From positions 248,001 to 312,000 of the forward strand of contig NZ_CP016615.1 of assembly GCF_013377275.1 (NCBI RefSeq): 64,000 nucleotides of DNA, written 5' to 3'. The position numbers and the translations under genes are program-made. The notes under the pieces were generated by a model that was given only the letters and a program-made list of their open reading frames with translations, did no database searches and was not told where the DNA came from. The DNA comes from Vespertiliibacter pulmonis. GTDB lineage: Bacteria > Pseudomonadota > Gammaproteobacteria > Enterobacterales > Pasteurellaceae. Positions 19,074-28,743 of this stretch are shown here, piece by piece (within the stretch, counting starts at the first letter, position 1; the number at the start of each line of letters is the position of its first letter).

Positions 19074-21017
19074 ATGATTTTTTTTACAAATTTAACCCTA
19101 AAACGGGGTCAGAACATACTCCTTGAAAATGCCAACGCTACAATTCATATTGGGCAAAAAGTTGGCTTAGTCGGTAAAAACGGGTGCGGTAAATCTTCGC
19201 TTCTTTCACTCCTTAAAAAAGAGATGAGTACAGAAAGCGGAGAGGTAAAATATCCTCAGAATTGGGCGCTTGCGTGGGTTAATCAAGAAACACCTGCGTT
19301 AGATATTTCAGCGCTAGAATATGTTATTCAAGGCGATCGAGAATACACTAATTTAATGGCACAACTTGAAAAAGCCAATAATGATAATGACGGCAATTTA
19401 ATTGCCACTCTGCATGTTCAGCTTGATACAATTGATGCGTGGACAATCCAAGCTCGAGCCTCAACATTATTACACGGTTTAGGTTTCAATAGTGAAGAAC
19501 TTACACGCCCAGTTAAATCCTTTTCAGGCGGCTGGCGAATGCGGTTAAACTTAGCACAAGCGTTAATCTGCCGTTCTGATTTATTACTCTTAGACGAACC
19601 CACAAACCATTTAGATTTAGACGCTGTTATCTGGCTAGAACGCTGGCTAAGCCAATATAAAGGAACGCTTTTACTCATTTCTCACGATAGAGATTTCCTT
19701 GATCCAATTATTGACCGTGTATTACATATCGAACAGCACAAACTTAATGATTACACAGGAAATTATTCATCTTTTGAAATTCAACGTGCTACAAAACTAG
19801 CTCAACAGCAATCCGCTTACCAACAGCAACAACATAAAATTGCACATTTACAAAGCTTTATCGACCGCTTCAAAGCTAAAGCAAGCAAAGCGAAGCAAGC
19901 ACAAAGCCGAGTGAAAGCGCTTGAAAAGATGGAACTTATTGCCCCTGCTTATGCTGATAGCCCGTTTTCTTTTACATTTAAGCCTCCCCTCTCATTACCA
20001 AGCCCATTACTGACAATGGAAAAAGTAAGTGCAGGTTATGATGATAAAACAATTTTACAATCGGTGAAATTCAATTTAGTACCTGGCTCTCGAATTGGCT
20101 TACTAGGTCGAAATGGGGCAGGAAAATCGACCTTAATTAAACTACTTGCAAGTGAACTGCAACCACAGTCAGGTACTATTCAACTTGCTAAAGGTGTACA
20201 GCTTGGCTATTTTGCCCAACATCAATTGGATACACTACGCAGTGATGAATCTGCCCTTTGGCATTTGGAACGCATTGCACCAACCAAAACTGAACAAGAA
20301 TTACGTAATTATCTTGGTGGATTTGATTTTCACGGAGATAAAGTTAAACAAGCAGTTAAAACCTTTTCAGGCGGAGAAAAAGCACGTTTGGTCTTAGCCC
20401 TGATTGTTTGGCAACGCCCAAACCTATTACTGTTAGATGAACCAACCAACCACCTTGATTTAGATATGCGTCAAGCCTTAACAGAGGCCCTTACTCAGTA
20501 TGAAGGCTCATTAGTTATTGTATCGCACGATCGCCATTTATTACGCAGTACTATCAATGAGTTTTATCTTGTTCACGATAGCAAAGTTGATGAGTTTAAA
20601 GGGGATTTAGATGATTATCAAAAATGGCTAAATGAACAAAATACACAACTGAGTGCCAATGAAAAAGCCACACAGAAACAAGAAATTGCAAAAAATAGCG
20701 ATGAACTCACCGCTGTAACAGATAATTCTGCCAATAATCGTAAAGAACAAAAACGCCTTGAAGCTGAACTCCGTCAGCAAACAGCACCATTTAGAAAAAA
20801 ATTAACACAGTTGGAAAATAATCTAGATAAACTCACCGCTTGTCTCACAGAGCTTGAAACGGCTTTAGCTAATCCAGAAATTTATGAAACCGAAAACAAA
20901 GCATATTTAGCAGAAACTCTCGCCAAGCAAGTAGAAACTAAAAAACAACTTGAAGCGGTAGAAATCGAATGGCTAAGTATTCAGGAATTATTGGAAACAA
21001 TGACTAACAACAGTTAG
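19074..21017 (+). CDS. yheS: ABC-F family ATPase YheS
   Basis: Cytosolic ABC-F protein with two ATPase domains and no membrane part; family members act on the ribosome to relieve stalled states. The first domain has GKNGCGKSS and LDEPTNHLDLD, the second GRNGAGKST and another LDEPTNHLDLD, both with SGG signatures. The linker and a charged coiled-coil C-terminal tail (from about residue 530) match E. coli YheS, as does the 647-residue length. T8 directly follows the start codon (19078-19085). menC follows 51 nt later. Confidence 0.9.
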   Translation: MIFFTNLTLKRGQNILLENANATIHIGQKVGLVGKNGCGKSSLLSLLKKEMSTESGEVKYPQNWALAWVNQETPALDISALEYVIQGDREYTNLMAQLEKANNDNDGNLIATLHVQLDTIDAWTIQARASTLLHGLGFNSEELTRPVKSFSGGWRMRLNLAQALICRSDLLLLDEPTNHLDLDAVIWLERWLSQYKGTLLLISHDRDFLDPIIDRVLHIEQHKLNDYTGNYSSFEIQRATKLAQQQSAYQQQQHKIAHLQSFIDRFKAKASKAKQAQSRVKALEKMELIAPAYADSPFSFTFKPPLSLPSPLLTMEKVSAGYDDKTILQSVKFNLVPGSRIGLLGRNGAGKSTLIKLLASELQPQSGTIQLAKGVQLGYFAQHQLDTLRSDESALWHLERIAPTKTEQELRNYLGGFDFHGDKVKQAVKTFSGGEKARLVLALIVWQRPNLLLLDEPTNHLDLDMRQALTEALTQYEGSLVIVSHDRHLLRSTINEFYLVHDSKVDEFKGDLDDYQKWLNEQNTQLSANEKATQKQEIAKNSDELTAVTDNSANNRKEQKRLEAELRQQTAPFRKKLTQLENNLDKLTACLTELETALANPEIYETENKAYLAETLAKQVETKKQLEAVEIEWLSIQELLETMTNNS

Positions 21018-21068
21018 CACTGAATCAAGTACAAGCGGTTATTTCATCTCTATTTTTGTAGGTACATA

Positions 21069-22040
21069 ATGCGAAAAGCTAGGCTCTATCATTATCAAAT
21101 TCCACTTAAAGTAAACGTGGTACTGCGTTACCGACCTATGACACAACGACAAGGGTTACTTGTGTGCTTGGAAGAAAAAGGAAATATGGGATGGGGAGAA
21201 ATAGCCCCTCTCCCCCACTTTAGCCAGGAAGATTTGGATATTGCAGAACTTACTTTACGCCATTGGATCAACCAATGGGAAAAAGCACTAAACCCAAGCA
21301 TAGAAAATTTACCGCCGTCCGTTGCTTTTGGGTTAAGTTGTGCATTGGCAGAGCTGTCGGGAACATTAGCTATGCAAGGTAACTATCAAACTGTCCCCCT
21401 GTGTAAAGGGAATCTTTCTGAATTTGCCGAACAATTACACGAGCAGAAAACCTCAATTGCTAAATTAAAAATTGGCTTCGATCCAGAACACGATGGAAAA
21501 ATGGTAGAAGATTTCTTACACGCTTTTCCCTATTTAATGCTACGGCTTGATGCAAATCGTATCTGGCAACTCCCTCAAGCTGAATTATTTGCTAAACAGA
21601 TTTCACTTAAAAACCGCAAACGTATTCAATTTATTGAAGAACCGTGTCAAACACCTGAACTATCTCAACAATTTGCCATTCAACAACAAATAGCAATTGC
21701 CTGGGACGAAAGCGTGCGAGAAAGCTCATTTACTATCAAAAAAATGCCTTATCTAACCGCTATTGTATTAAAACCAATGCTAATCGGTTCTATACAAAAA
21801 TGTATAAAACTGATTGAGCAGGCTCATCAGCAAGGAATGCTTGCCGTTATAAGCTCCAGTATTGAGTCTAGCCTTGGACTTTCACAATTAGCTCGTATAG
21901 CCTATCAATATACGCCTAATACCATTCCAGGATTAGATACATTAAATTTAATGCCCGTACAACTAATACGACCTTGGCAAGGCTCATCTTTACCTATTGT
22001 AAACATTACCAGCCCTTTTATTACACCACTAAAAGCCTAA
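21069..22040 (+). CDS. menC: o-Succinylbenzoate synthase MenC
   Basis: Enolase-superfamily enzyme that dehydrates SHCHC to o-succinylbenzoate in menaquinone and demethylmenaquinone synthesis. Catalytic residues align with E. coli MenC: Lys134 in AKLKIG, metal ligands Asp161, Glu190 and Asp213 (RLDANRIW, FIEEPC, WDESVRE), and Lys235 in VLKPMLIG. Length 323 is normal. No other men gene is in the window. It follows yheS on the same strand and ends at a bidirectional hairpin. Its presence fits anaerobic respiration with menaquinones in this family. Confidence 0.93.
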   Translation: MRKARLYHYQIPLKVNVVLRYRPMTQRQGLLVCLEEKGNMGWGEIAPLPHFSQEDLDIAELTLRHWINQWEKALNPSIENLPPSVAFGLSCALAELSGTLAMQGNYQTVPLCKGNLSEFAEQLHEQKTSIAKLKIGFDPEHDGKMVEDFLHAFPYLMLRLDANRIWQLPQAELFAKQISLKNRKRIQFIEEPCQTPELSQQFAIQQQIAIAWDESVRESSFTIKKMPYLTAIVLKPMLIGSIQKCIKLIEQAHQQGMLAVISSSIESSLGLSQLARIAYQYTPNTIPGLDTLNLMPVQLIRPWQGSSLPIVNITSPFITPLKA

Positions 22041-22065
22041 CCTAGAGATAAAAAACAAAATAAAA

Positions 22066-22089
22066 AAGCCATTTCCAAAGAAATGGCTT
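22066..22089. terminator. Bidirectional terminator between menC and a lipoprotein gene
   Basis: Perfect 10-bp stem AAGCCATTTC / GAAATGGCTT with a CAAA tetraloop between convergent genes; A-rich upstream and T-rich on the opposite strand. Confidence 0.75.
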
Positions 22090-22125
22090 ATATCATTTTG
22101 AAAATCTAATAATAAGATTACTCAA

Positions 22126-22662
22126 TTATTTTACGAATTTTTTCTGTAATTCAAGTTGAGTTTGTTGTAATTCAGCACCCAATTCGATCAATTTCTGTGC
22201 TTTTTCTTGTACTAATTTTTGTACTTCTGGGCTTGGTTGTGCAGCAGCATTGACCCAAGTTGAAATTAATTCATTAGAAAGAACTAAACTCTCTTTGGTT
22301 TTAGCTTTAAATGCAACAACATCTGGATTAGTTACATTTAACTCGTCTAAACTTTTTAGCACATCTGCAACTTGTGCTTGGAATGCTTTAAAACCTTCAT
22401 CAATTTTAGATTGATCTTGGCTTTTGATACCTTGTTGAAGATCATTTTGTGCTTGGTTTAATGCAGTTTCTTGTGCTGATTTCCAAGCTAAAAGTTTCTC
22501 AAAATCAGCAACACCTTGTGCATCTGCAGGAGTATCCGCTGTTTTTGCTACTGATGATTGAGCCGCTTCTGTTTTTGTTGCAGTATCTGTCGCAGGTTTA
22601 TCACAAGCACTTAAAAAAATTGAAAAAAGTGCAGCCAGGCTAATTTTAGTAAATTTAGTCAT
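22126..22662 (-). CDS. Hypothetical lipoprotein, helical
   Basis: A 178-residue protein of unknown function. The start at 22662 gives a classical lipoprotein signal with lipobox LSAC (Cys near residue 20) and has AAGGAA upstream; the frame extends 22 codons further but without these features. The mature protein begins with a Thr/Ala/Asp-rich low-complexity stretch. The rest is Gln-, Lys- and Glu-rich and probably a long helical bundle. It lies 125 nt after ubiI on the same strand. Confidence 0.65.
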   Translation of the reverse strand: MTKFTKISLAALFSIFLSACDKPATDTATKTEAAQSSVAKTADTPADAQGVADFEKLLAWKSAQETALNQAQNDLQQGIKSQDQSKIDEGFKAFQAQVADVLKSLDELNVTNPDVVAFKAKTKESLVLSNELISTWVNAAAQPSPEVQKLVQEKAQKLIELGAELQQTQLELQKKFVK

Positions 22663-22787
22663 TAAAAATTCCTTAAATAAAGAGAAAAATCTATCATTGA
22701 AAATGATGTTATTGCCTCCGATAGACACGAAACAATATAATTAGTTCAAAGTACAATTCAGATTAAATCTGAACGAATAAAAAACAA

Positions 22788-23978
22788 TCAAAACTGTATT
22801 GTTTGTTCAATAAAAAATTTTTTGATCAACGTACTTTCATTTGCCAGACGTAAGCCGGTTCCCCTCAATAATTTTTTTACAGGGTTATTGCTTTCAAATA
22901 ATGATTTTAATCCTTTCATTGCTACCAATACTTTTACTGCCTCTGCTTTTCGCCTACGCTCAAATCGACGTAGATGGCGATACTCACCAATATCATTACC
23001 TAACAATAAATGCTGTTTTAATTCGTTAGCTAGCATAATCACATCAGCAAAACCTAAATTTACCCCAAGCCCTGCTAAAGGGTGAATAGTATGAGCTGCA
23101 TCACCTACAATGACAATACGAGGTTGAGCAAAATCACGAGCATAACGTGCCACAAGCGGGTAGATTGCCCGAGAACTTTGCACTTCACACAAGCCAAGCT
23201 GGTTATCAAATGCAATTGTTAAGGCTCTATTAAAAGAAATTTCATCCATTTCATTAAATAATTTCGCTTGTTCTGGCGGTAATGACCACACAATAGAACA
23301 AAGATATTCATTATTTAGGGGTAAAAAAGCGAGAATATTTTCAGGCGAAAAAACTTGACGAGCCGTTCGTTGATGTTGTTCGGTTGTTTTAACATTACAC
23401 ACTAAAGCAGTATGTTGGTAATCTTGACTCATTAATGGTATTTGACTTTGCTCACGCACCCAAGAATTTGCCCCATCGGCTCCAACGACTAATTTTGCTG
23501 ATAACATTTCTCCTGAGGCTAAAGTCAAAAATGCTCCATTATCGCTAACACCTAAACTTGTTGGCTTATCATATAAAATTTCAACATTTTTCTGTTGCTG
23601 AATAACCTGCCATAATGCTAATTGAATTTGTTCATTTTCAACAATCACCCCCAAATGTTCCAAACCCAATTGCTGAATTAATGGATCGTGATTATCAAAA
23701 TGAATATGAGCAAAACTATCTTTTTCCCAGACATTCATCTGCATATAGGGGGAAAGACGCTCACAAGGAATTTTTTGCCAAGCCCCTATTTTCTGTAACA
23801 TCTCTTGACTTGCCAAATTTATCGCACTAACTCGATGAGAAATTTTATTTTCTTTTTGAGATAAATTGGGTTTATGTTCTTCAATCAATATGATTTGACA
23901 ATCCGTTTCTGCTAGTAACCCTGCTAATGCCAATCCAACCATTCCGGCACCAACAATAACAATATCTACATTTTTCAT
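22788..23978 (-). CDS. ubiI: FAD-dependent hydroxylase, UbiI/VisC type
   Basis: Flavin monooxygenase of the UbiH/UbiF/UbiI group, which hydroxylates the aromatic ring of ubiquinone precursors at the membrane. The FAD site GAGMVGLALAG is at residues 11-21, the DG motif is VVGADGANSWVR, and GDAAHTIHPLAGLGVNLG binds the FAD ribityl chain. Similarity along the chain (VWEKDSFAHI, FNRALTIAFDNQLGLC, NPVKKLLR) is closest to E. coli UbiI (VisC, C5-hydroxylase) rather than UbiF or UbiH. The start directly follows the end of rapZ (1 nt). Confidence 0.8.
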   Translation of the reverse strand: MKNVDIVIVGAGMVGLALAGLLAETDCQIILIEEHKPNLSQKENKISHRVSAINLASQEMLQKIGAWQKIPCERLSPYMQMNVWEKDSFAHIHFDNHDPLIQQLGLEHLGVIVENEQIQLALWQVIQQQKNVEILYDKPTSLGVSDNGAFLTLASGEMLSAKLVVGADGANSWVREQSQIPLMSQDYQHTALVCNVKTTEQHQRTARQVFSPENILAFLPLNNEYLCSIVWSLPPEQAKLFNEMDEISFNRALTIAFDNQLGLCEVQSSRAIYPLVARYARDFAQPRIVIVGDAAHTIHPLAGLGVNLGFADVIMLANELKQHLLLGNDIGEYRHLRRFERRRKAEAVKVLVAMKGLKSLFESNNPVKKLLRGTGLRLANESTLIKKFFIEQTIQF

Positions 23979-23979
23979 A

Positions 23980-24840
23980 TTATGATTTCTTATGGTATTT
24001 CTCTAAACTACGATGGCGGACTTGTACATTTTTATTACGACTCGCAAAGAATTTAGCTAACTGTTCTGCAATAAATACGGATCGATGCTTCCCTCCTGTA
24101 CAGCCAATCGCAATAGTTAAATAACTTCGATTATTTTTCTCTAATGCAGGTAGCCACATTTCTAAATAATTACGGGTATGATAGATAAAATTATTAACTT
24201 CTGTTTGTTGCTCTAGAAATTCAATGACAGGTTGCTCTAAACCTGTCATTGAACGAAGATCAGGATTCCAATGGGGATTAGGTAAAAACCGCACATCGAA
24301 AACATAATCAGCATCCGCTGGCACGCCATACTTAAATCCAAAAGACTCTACGACAATTTTTAACTCTTTTTCTGCTGAACCACGCAACAACTCACGCAAA
24401 TTTTCAGCTAATTCGTGGGCTGAAAGCGAAGTTGTATCAATAATATAATTGGCTTGTTGGAAAAAAGGATCAAGCAATTTATTCTCTAATTCAATCGCAC
24501 TTTCCAAAGACTGTCCTTGGCTTGATAGTGGATGAAGACGGCGAGAATCACTATATCGGCGAATTAATGTTTTTCGTGCACAGTCTAAAAAAATTAATTT
24601 TGCTTGAATTTTCTTAGGCAACTGGTTCAATATTAACTCAAGTAAGGTTGGATCTTCGGGTAAATTACGGACATCCAAGCTAATTACCGTAGATTGATCA
24701 GATTTTGCTAACAATTCTGCTAACTGGGGAATTAACGGCAAGGGGATATTATCCACACAATAATAACCAATATCTTCCAACGCTCTTAATGCGACCGATT
24801 TTCCTGCCCCCGATCGCCCACTGATGATTATCAGCTCCAT
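23980..24840 (-). CDS. rapZ: RNase adapter protein RapZ
   Basis: P-loop protein; in E. coli it binds GlcN6P and guides RNase E to the small RNA GlmZ, tuning GlmS for cell wall precursor supply. The 286-residue sequence has Walker A GRSGAGKS at 8-15, a Walker B-like segment around VISLDVRN, and the highly conserved C-terminal domain with [11 protein letters not shown]. It follows ptsN by 3 nt and precedes ubiI by 1 nt. Whether a GlmZ-type RNA exists in this organism cannot be judged from the window. Confidence 0.93.
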   Translation of the reverse strand: MELIIISGRSGAGKSVALRALEDIGYYCVDNIPLPLIPQLAELLAKSDQSTVISLDVRNLPEDPTLLELILNQLPKKIQAKLIFLDCARKTLIRRYSDSRRLHPLSSQGQSLESAIELENKLLDPFFQQANYIIDTTSLSAHELAENLRELLRGSAEKELKIVVESFGFKYGVPADADYVFDVRFLPNPHWNPDLRSMTGLEQPVIEFLEQQTEVNNFIYHTRNYLEMWLPALEKNNRSYLTIAIGCTGGKHRSVFIAEQLAKFFASRNKNVQVRHRSLEKYHKKS

Positions 24841-24843
24841 AAA

Positions 24844-25374
24844 TTAATCCATTTTTTGTTCAAGTTGGGTTTCTGCTTGTTGATCAGCATAACTGAAAAT
24901 TGACCAAATTTCTTCTATTGATGTTGCTGCTCGGAGCTGTTTTAATAATACTTTGTCGCTTAACTGGTGAGCAATATTCATCAGCCCCCCCCGATATTGC
25001 TCACAATGCTCCTCTGGAAATAAAATAGCATAGACAAGATCAACTTCCTTATGATCTTCCGCTTCAAAATCAATTGGCTTGGCAAGCTGTAAAAATACAG
25101 CAATGGGCTGCTTTATCGTTATATGATTATTTTGAGGTAATTTAGTATGGGGTAATGCAACACCATTATTTAATGCCGTTGAGCCTAATTTTTCTCGCTT
25201 AAACAAGTTACTAAAACATTCCAAAGGACATACCGTATTCTCAGTTTGAGTAGATTGAGCATTCGCAATATCAGCAACTAATTTACCAATTAGCTCTAAT
25301 ACACGCTTTTTGCTAGACAGCAAGACACCCTGTTGAATATATTCAAGGCTAAGAAATTGTGTAAGTTTCATCAT
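24844..25374 (-). CDS. ptsN: Nitrogen PTS EIIA component PtsN
   Basis: EIIA-Ntr regulatory phosphoprotein that receives phosphate from the PtsP-NPr chain and regulates potassium and envelope functions. The phosphorylated residue is His76 in ALPHTKLP, and the EKLGSTALNNGVA context is typical. A G8 tract (24985-24992) lies in the coding strand at codons for Arg-Gly-Gly, about two-thirds through the gene; slippage would truncate the C-terminus. Two ATG codons are possible starts. The gene follows lptB, whereas in enterics rpoN and hpf stand between them. Confidence 0.92.
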   Translation of the reverse strand: MMKLTQFLSLEYIQQGVLLSSKKRVLELIGKLVADIANAQSTQTENTVCPLECFSNLFKREKLGSTALNNGVALPHTKLPQNNHITIKQPIAVFLQLAKPIDFEAEDHKEVDLVYAILFPEEHCEQYRGGLMNIAHQLSDKVLLKQLRAATSIEEIWSIFSYADQQAETQLEQKMD

Positions 25375-25434
25375 TTTATTTATAAAAGGTTATTTTAGGT
25401 CATCTAATAAATGCTCTAAAAACAACCAATTAAT

Positions 25435-26160
25435 TTAAAGTTTAAATTGATCACCTAAGTAAACCCGTTTTACTTCAGGGTTTTCTAACACTTCCGTAGG
25501 CGTACCATTTGCAATCATTTGCCCATTACCAACAATATAAGCACGTTCACAGACGTCAAGGGTTTCACGTACATTGTGATCAGTAATCAATACGCCTAAT
25601 CCCCGTTCTTTTAGATTGACAATAATTTTCTTAATATCAATTACAGAAATCGGATCAACCCCTGCAAAAGGCTCATCTAACAAAATAAATTTGGGATTAG
25701 CTGCTAATGCTCTGGCAATTTCAACACGACGACGTTCACCACCAGATAATGACTGCCCCAGGCTATTACGAATATGTTCAATATGAAACTCTTCGATCAA
25801 TTCATTAGCACGAGCCTTTCGTTGCCGATCGGAGAGATCCTTACGCACCTGTAATACAGCCATTAAATTATCATACACACTTAAACGGCGGAAAATAGAC
25901 GCCTCTTGGGGTAAATAGCCAATCCCTTGTTTTGCTCTATCGTGCATTGGCAATAAACTAATATCTAAATCATCAATGCGTATTTTGCCTTGATCGTGGC
26001 GAACTAAACCAACTATCATATAAAAAGTAGTCGTTTTCCCTGCACCATTTGGACCGAGTAGCCCAACAATTTCACCTGATTTTACCGATAAGCTAACATC
26101 TTTTACAACTTGACGATTTTTATAGCTTTTCGCCAAATGTTCTGCATAAAGTACTGACAT
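25435..26160 (-). CDS. lptB: LPS export ABC ATPase LptB
   Basis: ATPase of the LptB2FGC complex that extracts lipopolysaccharide from the inner membrane. The 241-residue protein has Walker A GPNGAGKT at 36-43, the Q-loop YLPQEASIF, signature [16 protein letters not shown] near 137-152, Walker [14 protein letters not shown] and H-loop ITDHNVRET. It follows lptA by 8 nt and completes the lptC-lptA-lptB unit; lptF and lptG are expected elsewhere. Confidence 0.95.
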   Translation of the reverse strand: MSVLYAEHLAKSYKNRQVVKDVSLSVKSGEIVGLLGPNGAGKTTTFYMIVGLVRHDQGKIRIDDLDISLLPMHDRAKQGIGYLPQEASIFRRLSVYDNLMAVLQVRKDLSDRQRKARANELIEEFHIEHIRNSLGQSLSGGERRRVEIARALAANPKFILLDEPFAGVDPISVIDIKKIIVNLKERGLGVLITDHNVRETLDVCERAYIVGNGQMIANGTPTEVLENPEVKRVYLGDQFKL

Positions 26161-26168
26161 TTTAGCCC

Positions 26169-26687
26169 CTATTTTTTCGGACTCTTAATCTTATTATCTT
26201 GTAATTGAGTAGGAATTAGCACAGTTTTTACCCGTGTTTTTCCACCACTTGTTGCTTTTAATTGCTGTTTTTTTACATCATAAGTAATGCGTTCTGCTTT
26301 AATAAAACTATCTAGCTGTTTTAGTTCTGCATTACCAATTAAAGTTAAAAACTCACTATTAAGATCGTAAGTTACTCCATTTGCTCGTCCATTAACAGGT
26401 TTACCATTATCTAACGTTTGTTGAAATGTAACGGGTGAACCGCTTGCTTCAATTTTTTCTTTTTTATTTTCTTGACGGGTAATTTTCACTTTTCCTGCAT
26501 TAATTTTAATTGATCCCTGCGTAATCAATACATTATCAGTGAAAATAACAACTTGCTGTTCCATATCTAAGGATTGGCTACCTGATAAAATATCAATAGG
26601 TTTATCCGTATCACCTTTTAAAGCGTAAGCAGATAAGCTTAGTGAAAATAAAGCGGTAAGAAGTAAGGCTTTTTTTGCAAATTTCAT
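26169..26687 (-). CDS. lptA: LPS periplasmic bridge protein LptA
   Basis: Periplasmic OstA-like protein whose beta-jellyroll units stack head to tail to form the lipopolysaccharide bridge from LptC to LptD. It has a signal peptide ending AYA near residue 22, then the family sequence [26 protein letters not shown]-like region and GNAELKQ. At 172 residues it is close to E. coli LptA (185). It sits 14 nt after lptC. Confidence 0.9.
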   Translation of the reverse strand: MKFAKKALLLTALFSLSLSAYALKGDTDKPIDILSGSQSLDMEQQVVIFTDNVLITQGSIKINAGKVKITRQENKKEKIEASGSPVTFQQTLDNGKPVNGRANGVTYDLNSEFLTLIGNAELKQLDSFIKAERITYDVKKQQLKATSGGKTRVKTVLIPTQLQDNKIKSPKK

Positions 26688-26701
26688 TTTATATCCTTCA
26701 T

Positions 26702-27307
26702 TTATTTTTTCTCTGAGCCTGTTTGTTGCTCAGTCTGTTTAATGACAGTCGGTTCAATATATGTTTTAACATTCTTAGTTAATGTTGCTACCTGCTTTTT
26801 TAAATTGCCGACAAGCCCTGTTCCGGTAGTCGTAAATCCCATTCCTGAAGATTTTACAACACTCTCTGTATTAATATCCTGCGTAATTAAATTTATTGAA
26901 AGACTTTCTGTTTCAATCGAATTTAGACGTGAATGGGGATCAAGCCCTTCAATTTTTACATTACCTTTTAACGTTAAAATTTTATCTTTAGTAATTTCTG
27001 CATAATCTGCTGTAACTTTCCACTGCTTTAATTTCGTTTCTACATCAAAAAGATTAAGTAATGGTTTTAAAAATTCTGTGCGTTCCGTTGTTTCAAAACG
27101 CTTGATTTCTTGTGCTTGTGCAAAATATTGAGGCTGCCCTTTCAAATCATACACGGTGGTTGTCATTTTTCTCCCCGTATATTCTGGTTCTCCTTCACGT
27201 TTTACTAAGTTCGCTAATGCAGGATTATCACTTTCTTGTTGGCTAATATACCAGCCACCTAAAACCGCAACAATCAGCAATAAAATCAGATTTAAGCGAG
27301 TATTCAT
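26702..27307 (-). CDS. lptC: LPS export protein LptC
   Basis: Inner-membrane anchored OstA-fold protein that passes lipopolysaccharide from LptBFG to LptA. The start at 27307 follows TAAGAGA and gives a 201-residue protein with a single N-terminal membrane anchor (MNTRLNLILLLIVAVLGGWY). The frame stays open a further 36 codons, but that extension overlaps the potD-side terminator and lacks family similarity. First gene of the lptC-lptA-lptB cluster; kdsC and kdsD, which precede it in enterics, are absent here. Confidence 0.88.
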   Translation of the reverse strand: MNTRLNLILLLIVAVLGGWYISQQESDNPALANLVKREGEPEYTGRKMTTTVYDLKGQPQYFAQAQEIKRFETTERTEFLKPLLNLFDVETKLKQWKVTADYAEITKDKILTLKGNVKIEGLDPHSRLNSIETESLSINLITQDINTESVVKSSGMGFTTTGTGLVGNLKKQVATLTKNVKTYIEPTVIKQTEQQTGSEKK

Positions 27308-27398
27308 TTTATCTCTTAACTCAAATAATTTGTGAAATTGTAGCACAACTTTTAGTGCTAATATAGAAACAAGCCATACAAAAAAATAGCTTAAAAAG

Positions 27399-27429
27399 AA
27401 AAACCCCAAGCGCATTGCCTAGGGTTTTT
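27399..27429 (-). terminator. Terminator after potD
   Basis: AAAAACCC / GGGTTTTT stem with a 15-nt loop just past the potD stop; minus-strand reading ends in a T-rich stretch. Confidence 0.6.
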
Positions 27430-27443
27430 AAATTAAATCAATA

Positions 27444-28484
27444 TTATTTAGCAGCTTTTAGCTCTTGATAATATTTTTCATAAATTTCAATTGCATCACC
27501 CACATCATCTTGCCATTGGCTATTTTTGAGGATATCCGATGGTGGATAGATAGCAGGATCTTCCGTAATTTCCTTAGGCAGAACATCTAACGCTTTCATA
27601 TTTGAAGTTGGATACCCAATAGCTAACGTTAATTTTTCTGCCACTGGAGCACTTAATAAATAATTGATCAACTTATGTGCCGCTTCTGGATTTTTCGCAT
27701 TTGAAGGAATTGCTAAATTATCCACCCAAAGCACTGGACCTTCTTTTGGATAAATCATATCAACTGGAGCTTTTTCTTTCTTCGCAATACGAACTGAGCC
27801 ATTCCATAATTGACCTACATTTACCTCACCTGAAATAAATGAATTTGCAGGGTTATCCGAACTAAACGCCAATATATTTGGGCGTAATTTTAATAACTCT
27901 TCATAAGCCGCTTTAATTTCAGCAGGATCAGTTGTATTGGGATTTTTACCTAATTTAAGCAATGCAATATTGAAAACTTCTCGTACATCATCTAATAGCT
28001 GTACTTTATCTTTAAACTCTGGCTTCCATAAATCGGCCCAAGAAGTAAATTCAGCACCTTTATATTCAGTGGTATTAAATGCAATACCCGGTGCACCTAA
28101 TAACTGTGGTAATGAATATTTATTACCTTTATCGTAAGATTTATCCAACCAATCTGGATTTAACTCTTTAATCACAGGCAATTTACTATGATCAAGTTCC
28201 ATTAGCATACCTTCACGAGCCATTTTAGATACAAAATAGTTCGTCGGTGCGATAACGTCATAACCACCATCTTTGCCTTGAATCTTCAATTTTGCATACA
28301 TTGTTTCATTAGATTCAAGACTTGAAACTTCAACTTTAATACCGGTTTCTTTGGTAAACTGGTCTAATAGACCTTCTGGTACATATTCTGTCCAAGTGTA
28401 AAGATGCACAGTTTCATTTGCTGCCATTGCATTTGCACTAAACAACACCATACCAGACGTTAAAGCCACAGCCCATTTTTTCAT
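27444..28484 (-). CDS. potD: Spermidine/putrescine-binding periplasmic protein PotD
   Basis: Solute-binding protein of the PotABCD polyamine importer. A signal peptide ends NAMA near residue 22; the mature protein begins with the family's VHLYTWTEYVPEGLL and contains KDGGYDVIAPTNYFV and PEGPVLWVDNLAIP, segments that line the polyamine site. At 346 residues it matches E. coli PotD (348). No potA, potB or potC is adjacent, so it must work with a transporter encoded elsewhere, perhaps as a second binding protein. An upstream promoter candidate is at 28581-28608. Confidence 0.9.
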   Translation of the reverse strand: MKKWAVALTSGMVLFSANAMAANETVHLYTWTEYVPEGLLDQFTKETGIKVEVSSLESNETMYAKLKIQGKDGGYDVIAPTNYFVSKMAREGMLMELDHSKLPVIKELNPDWLDKSYDKGNKYSLPQLLGAPGIAFNTTEYKGAEFTSWADLWKPEFKDKVQLLDDVREVFNIALLKLGKNPNTTDPAEIKAAYEELLKLRPNILAFSSDNPANSFISGEVNVGQLWNGSVRIAKKEKAPVDMIYPKEGPVLWVDNLAIPSNAKNPEAAHKLINYLLSAPVAEKLTLAIGYPTSNMKALDVLPKEITEDPAIYPPSDILKNSQWQDDVGDAIEIYEKYYQELKAAK

Positions 28485-28580
28485 TTAATTTTTCTCCAAA
28501 TAATGAGTAAAAAGAAGCGGTTGGATTCCTCCAAAATTTACGAACTCTTGTCAATCCTAGCAGATAACAAAAGCCTCGCT

Positions 28581-28608
28581 ATTCTAGCCCACCCCCCATA
28601 TTTTGCAA
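28581..28608 (-). promoter_or_regulatory. Candidate promoter of potD
   Basis: On the minus strand TTGCAA and TAGAAT are separated by 16 bp, which would give a leader of about 90 nt before potD. It points away from the riboswitch promoter at 28691-28718. Confidence 0.45.
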
Positions 28609-28690
28609 TAAACTTATACAATTTTCTTAATTAAATTTACACTTTTTATAGTGATTTAACATAAAGAACGCTCTATTCAATATGAAATGA

Positions 28691-28718
28691 TTGACGAATA
28701 AAAAAGAATTGCTACAAT
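28691..28718 (+). promoter_or_regulatory. Promoter of the glycine riboswitch transcript
   Basis: TTGACG (28691-28696) and TACAAT (28713-28718) with 16-bp spacing, placed about 25 nt before the first riboswitch helix. Confidence 0.6.
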
Positions 28719-28743
28719 TTGCCATCTCTTTTTAAAGAGAAAT

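Noticed and set aside
27308-27415. 36-codon N-terminal extension of LptC
   Set aside because: Overlaps the potD terminator, lacks a ribosome site and is not in LptC family members.
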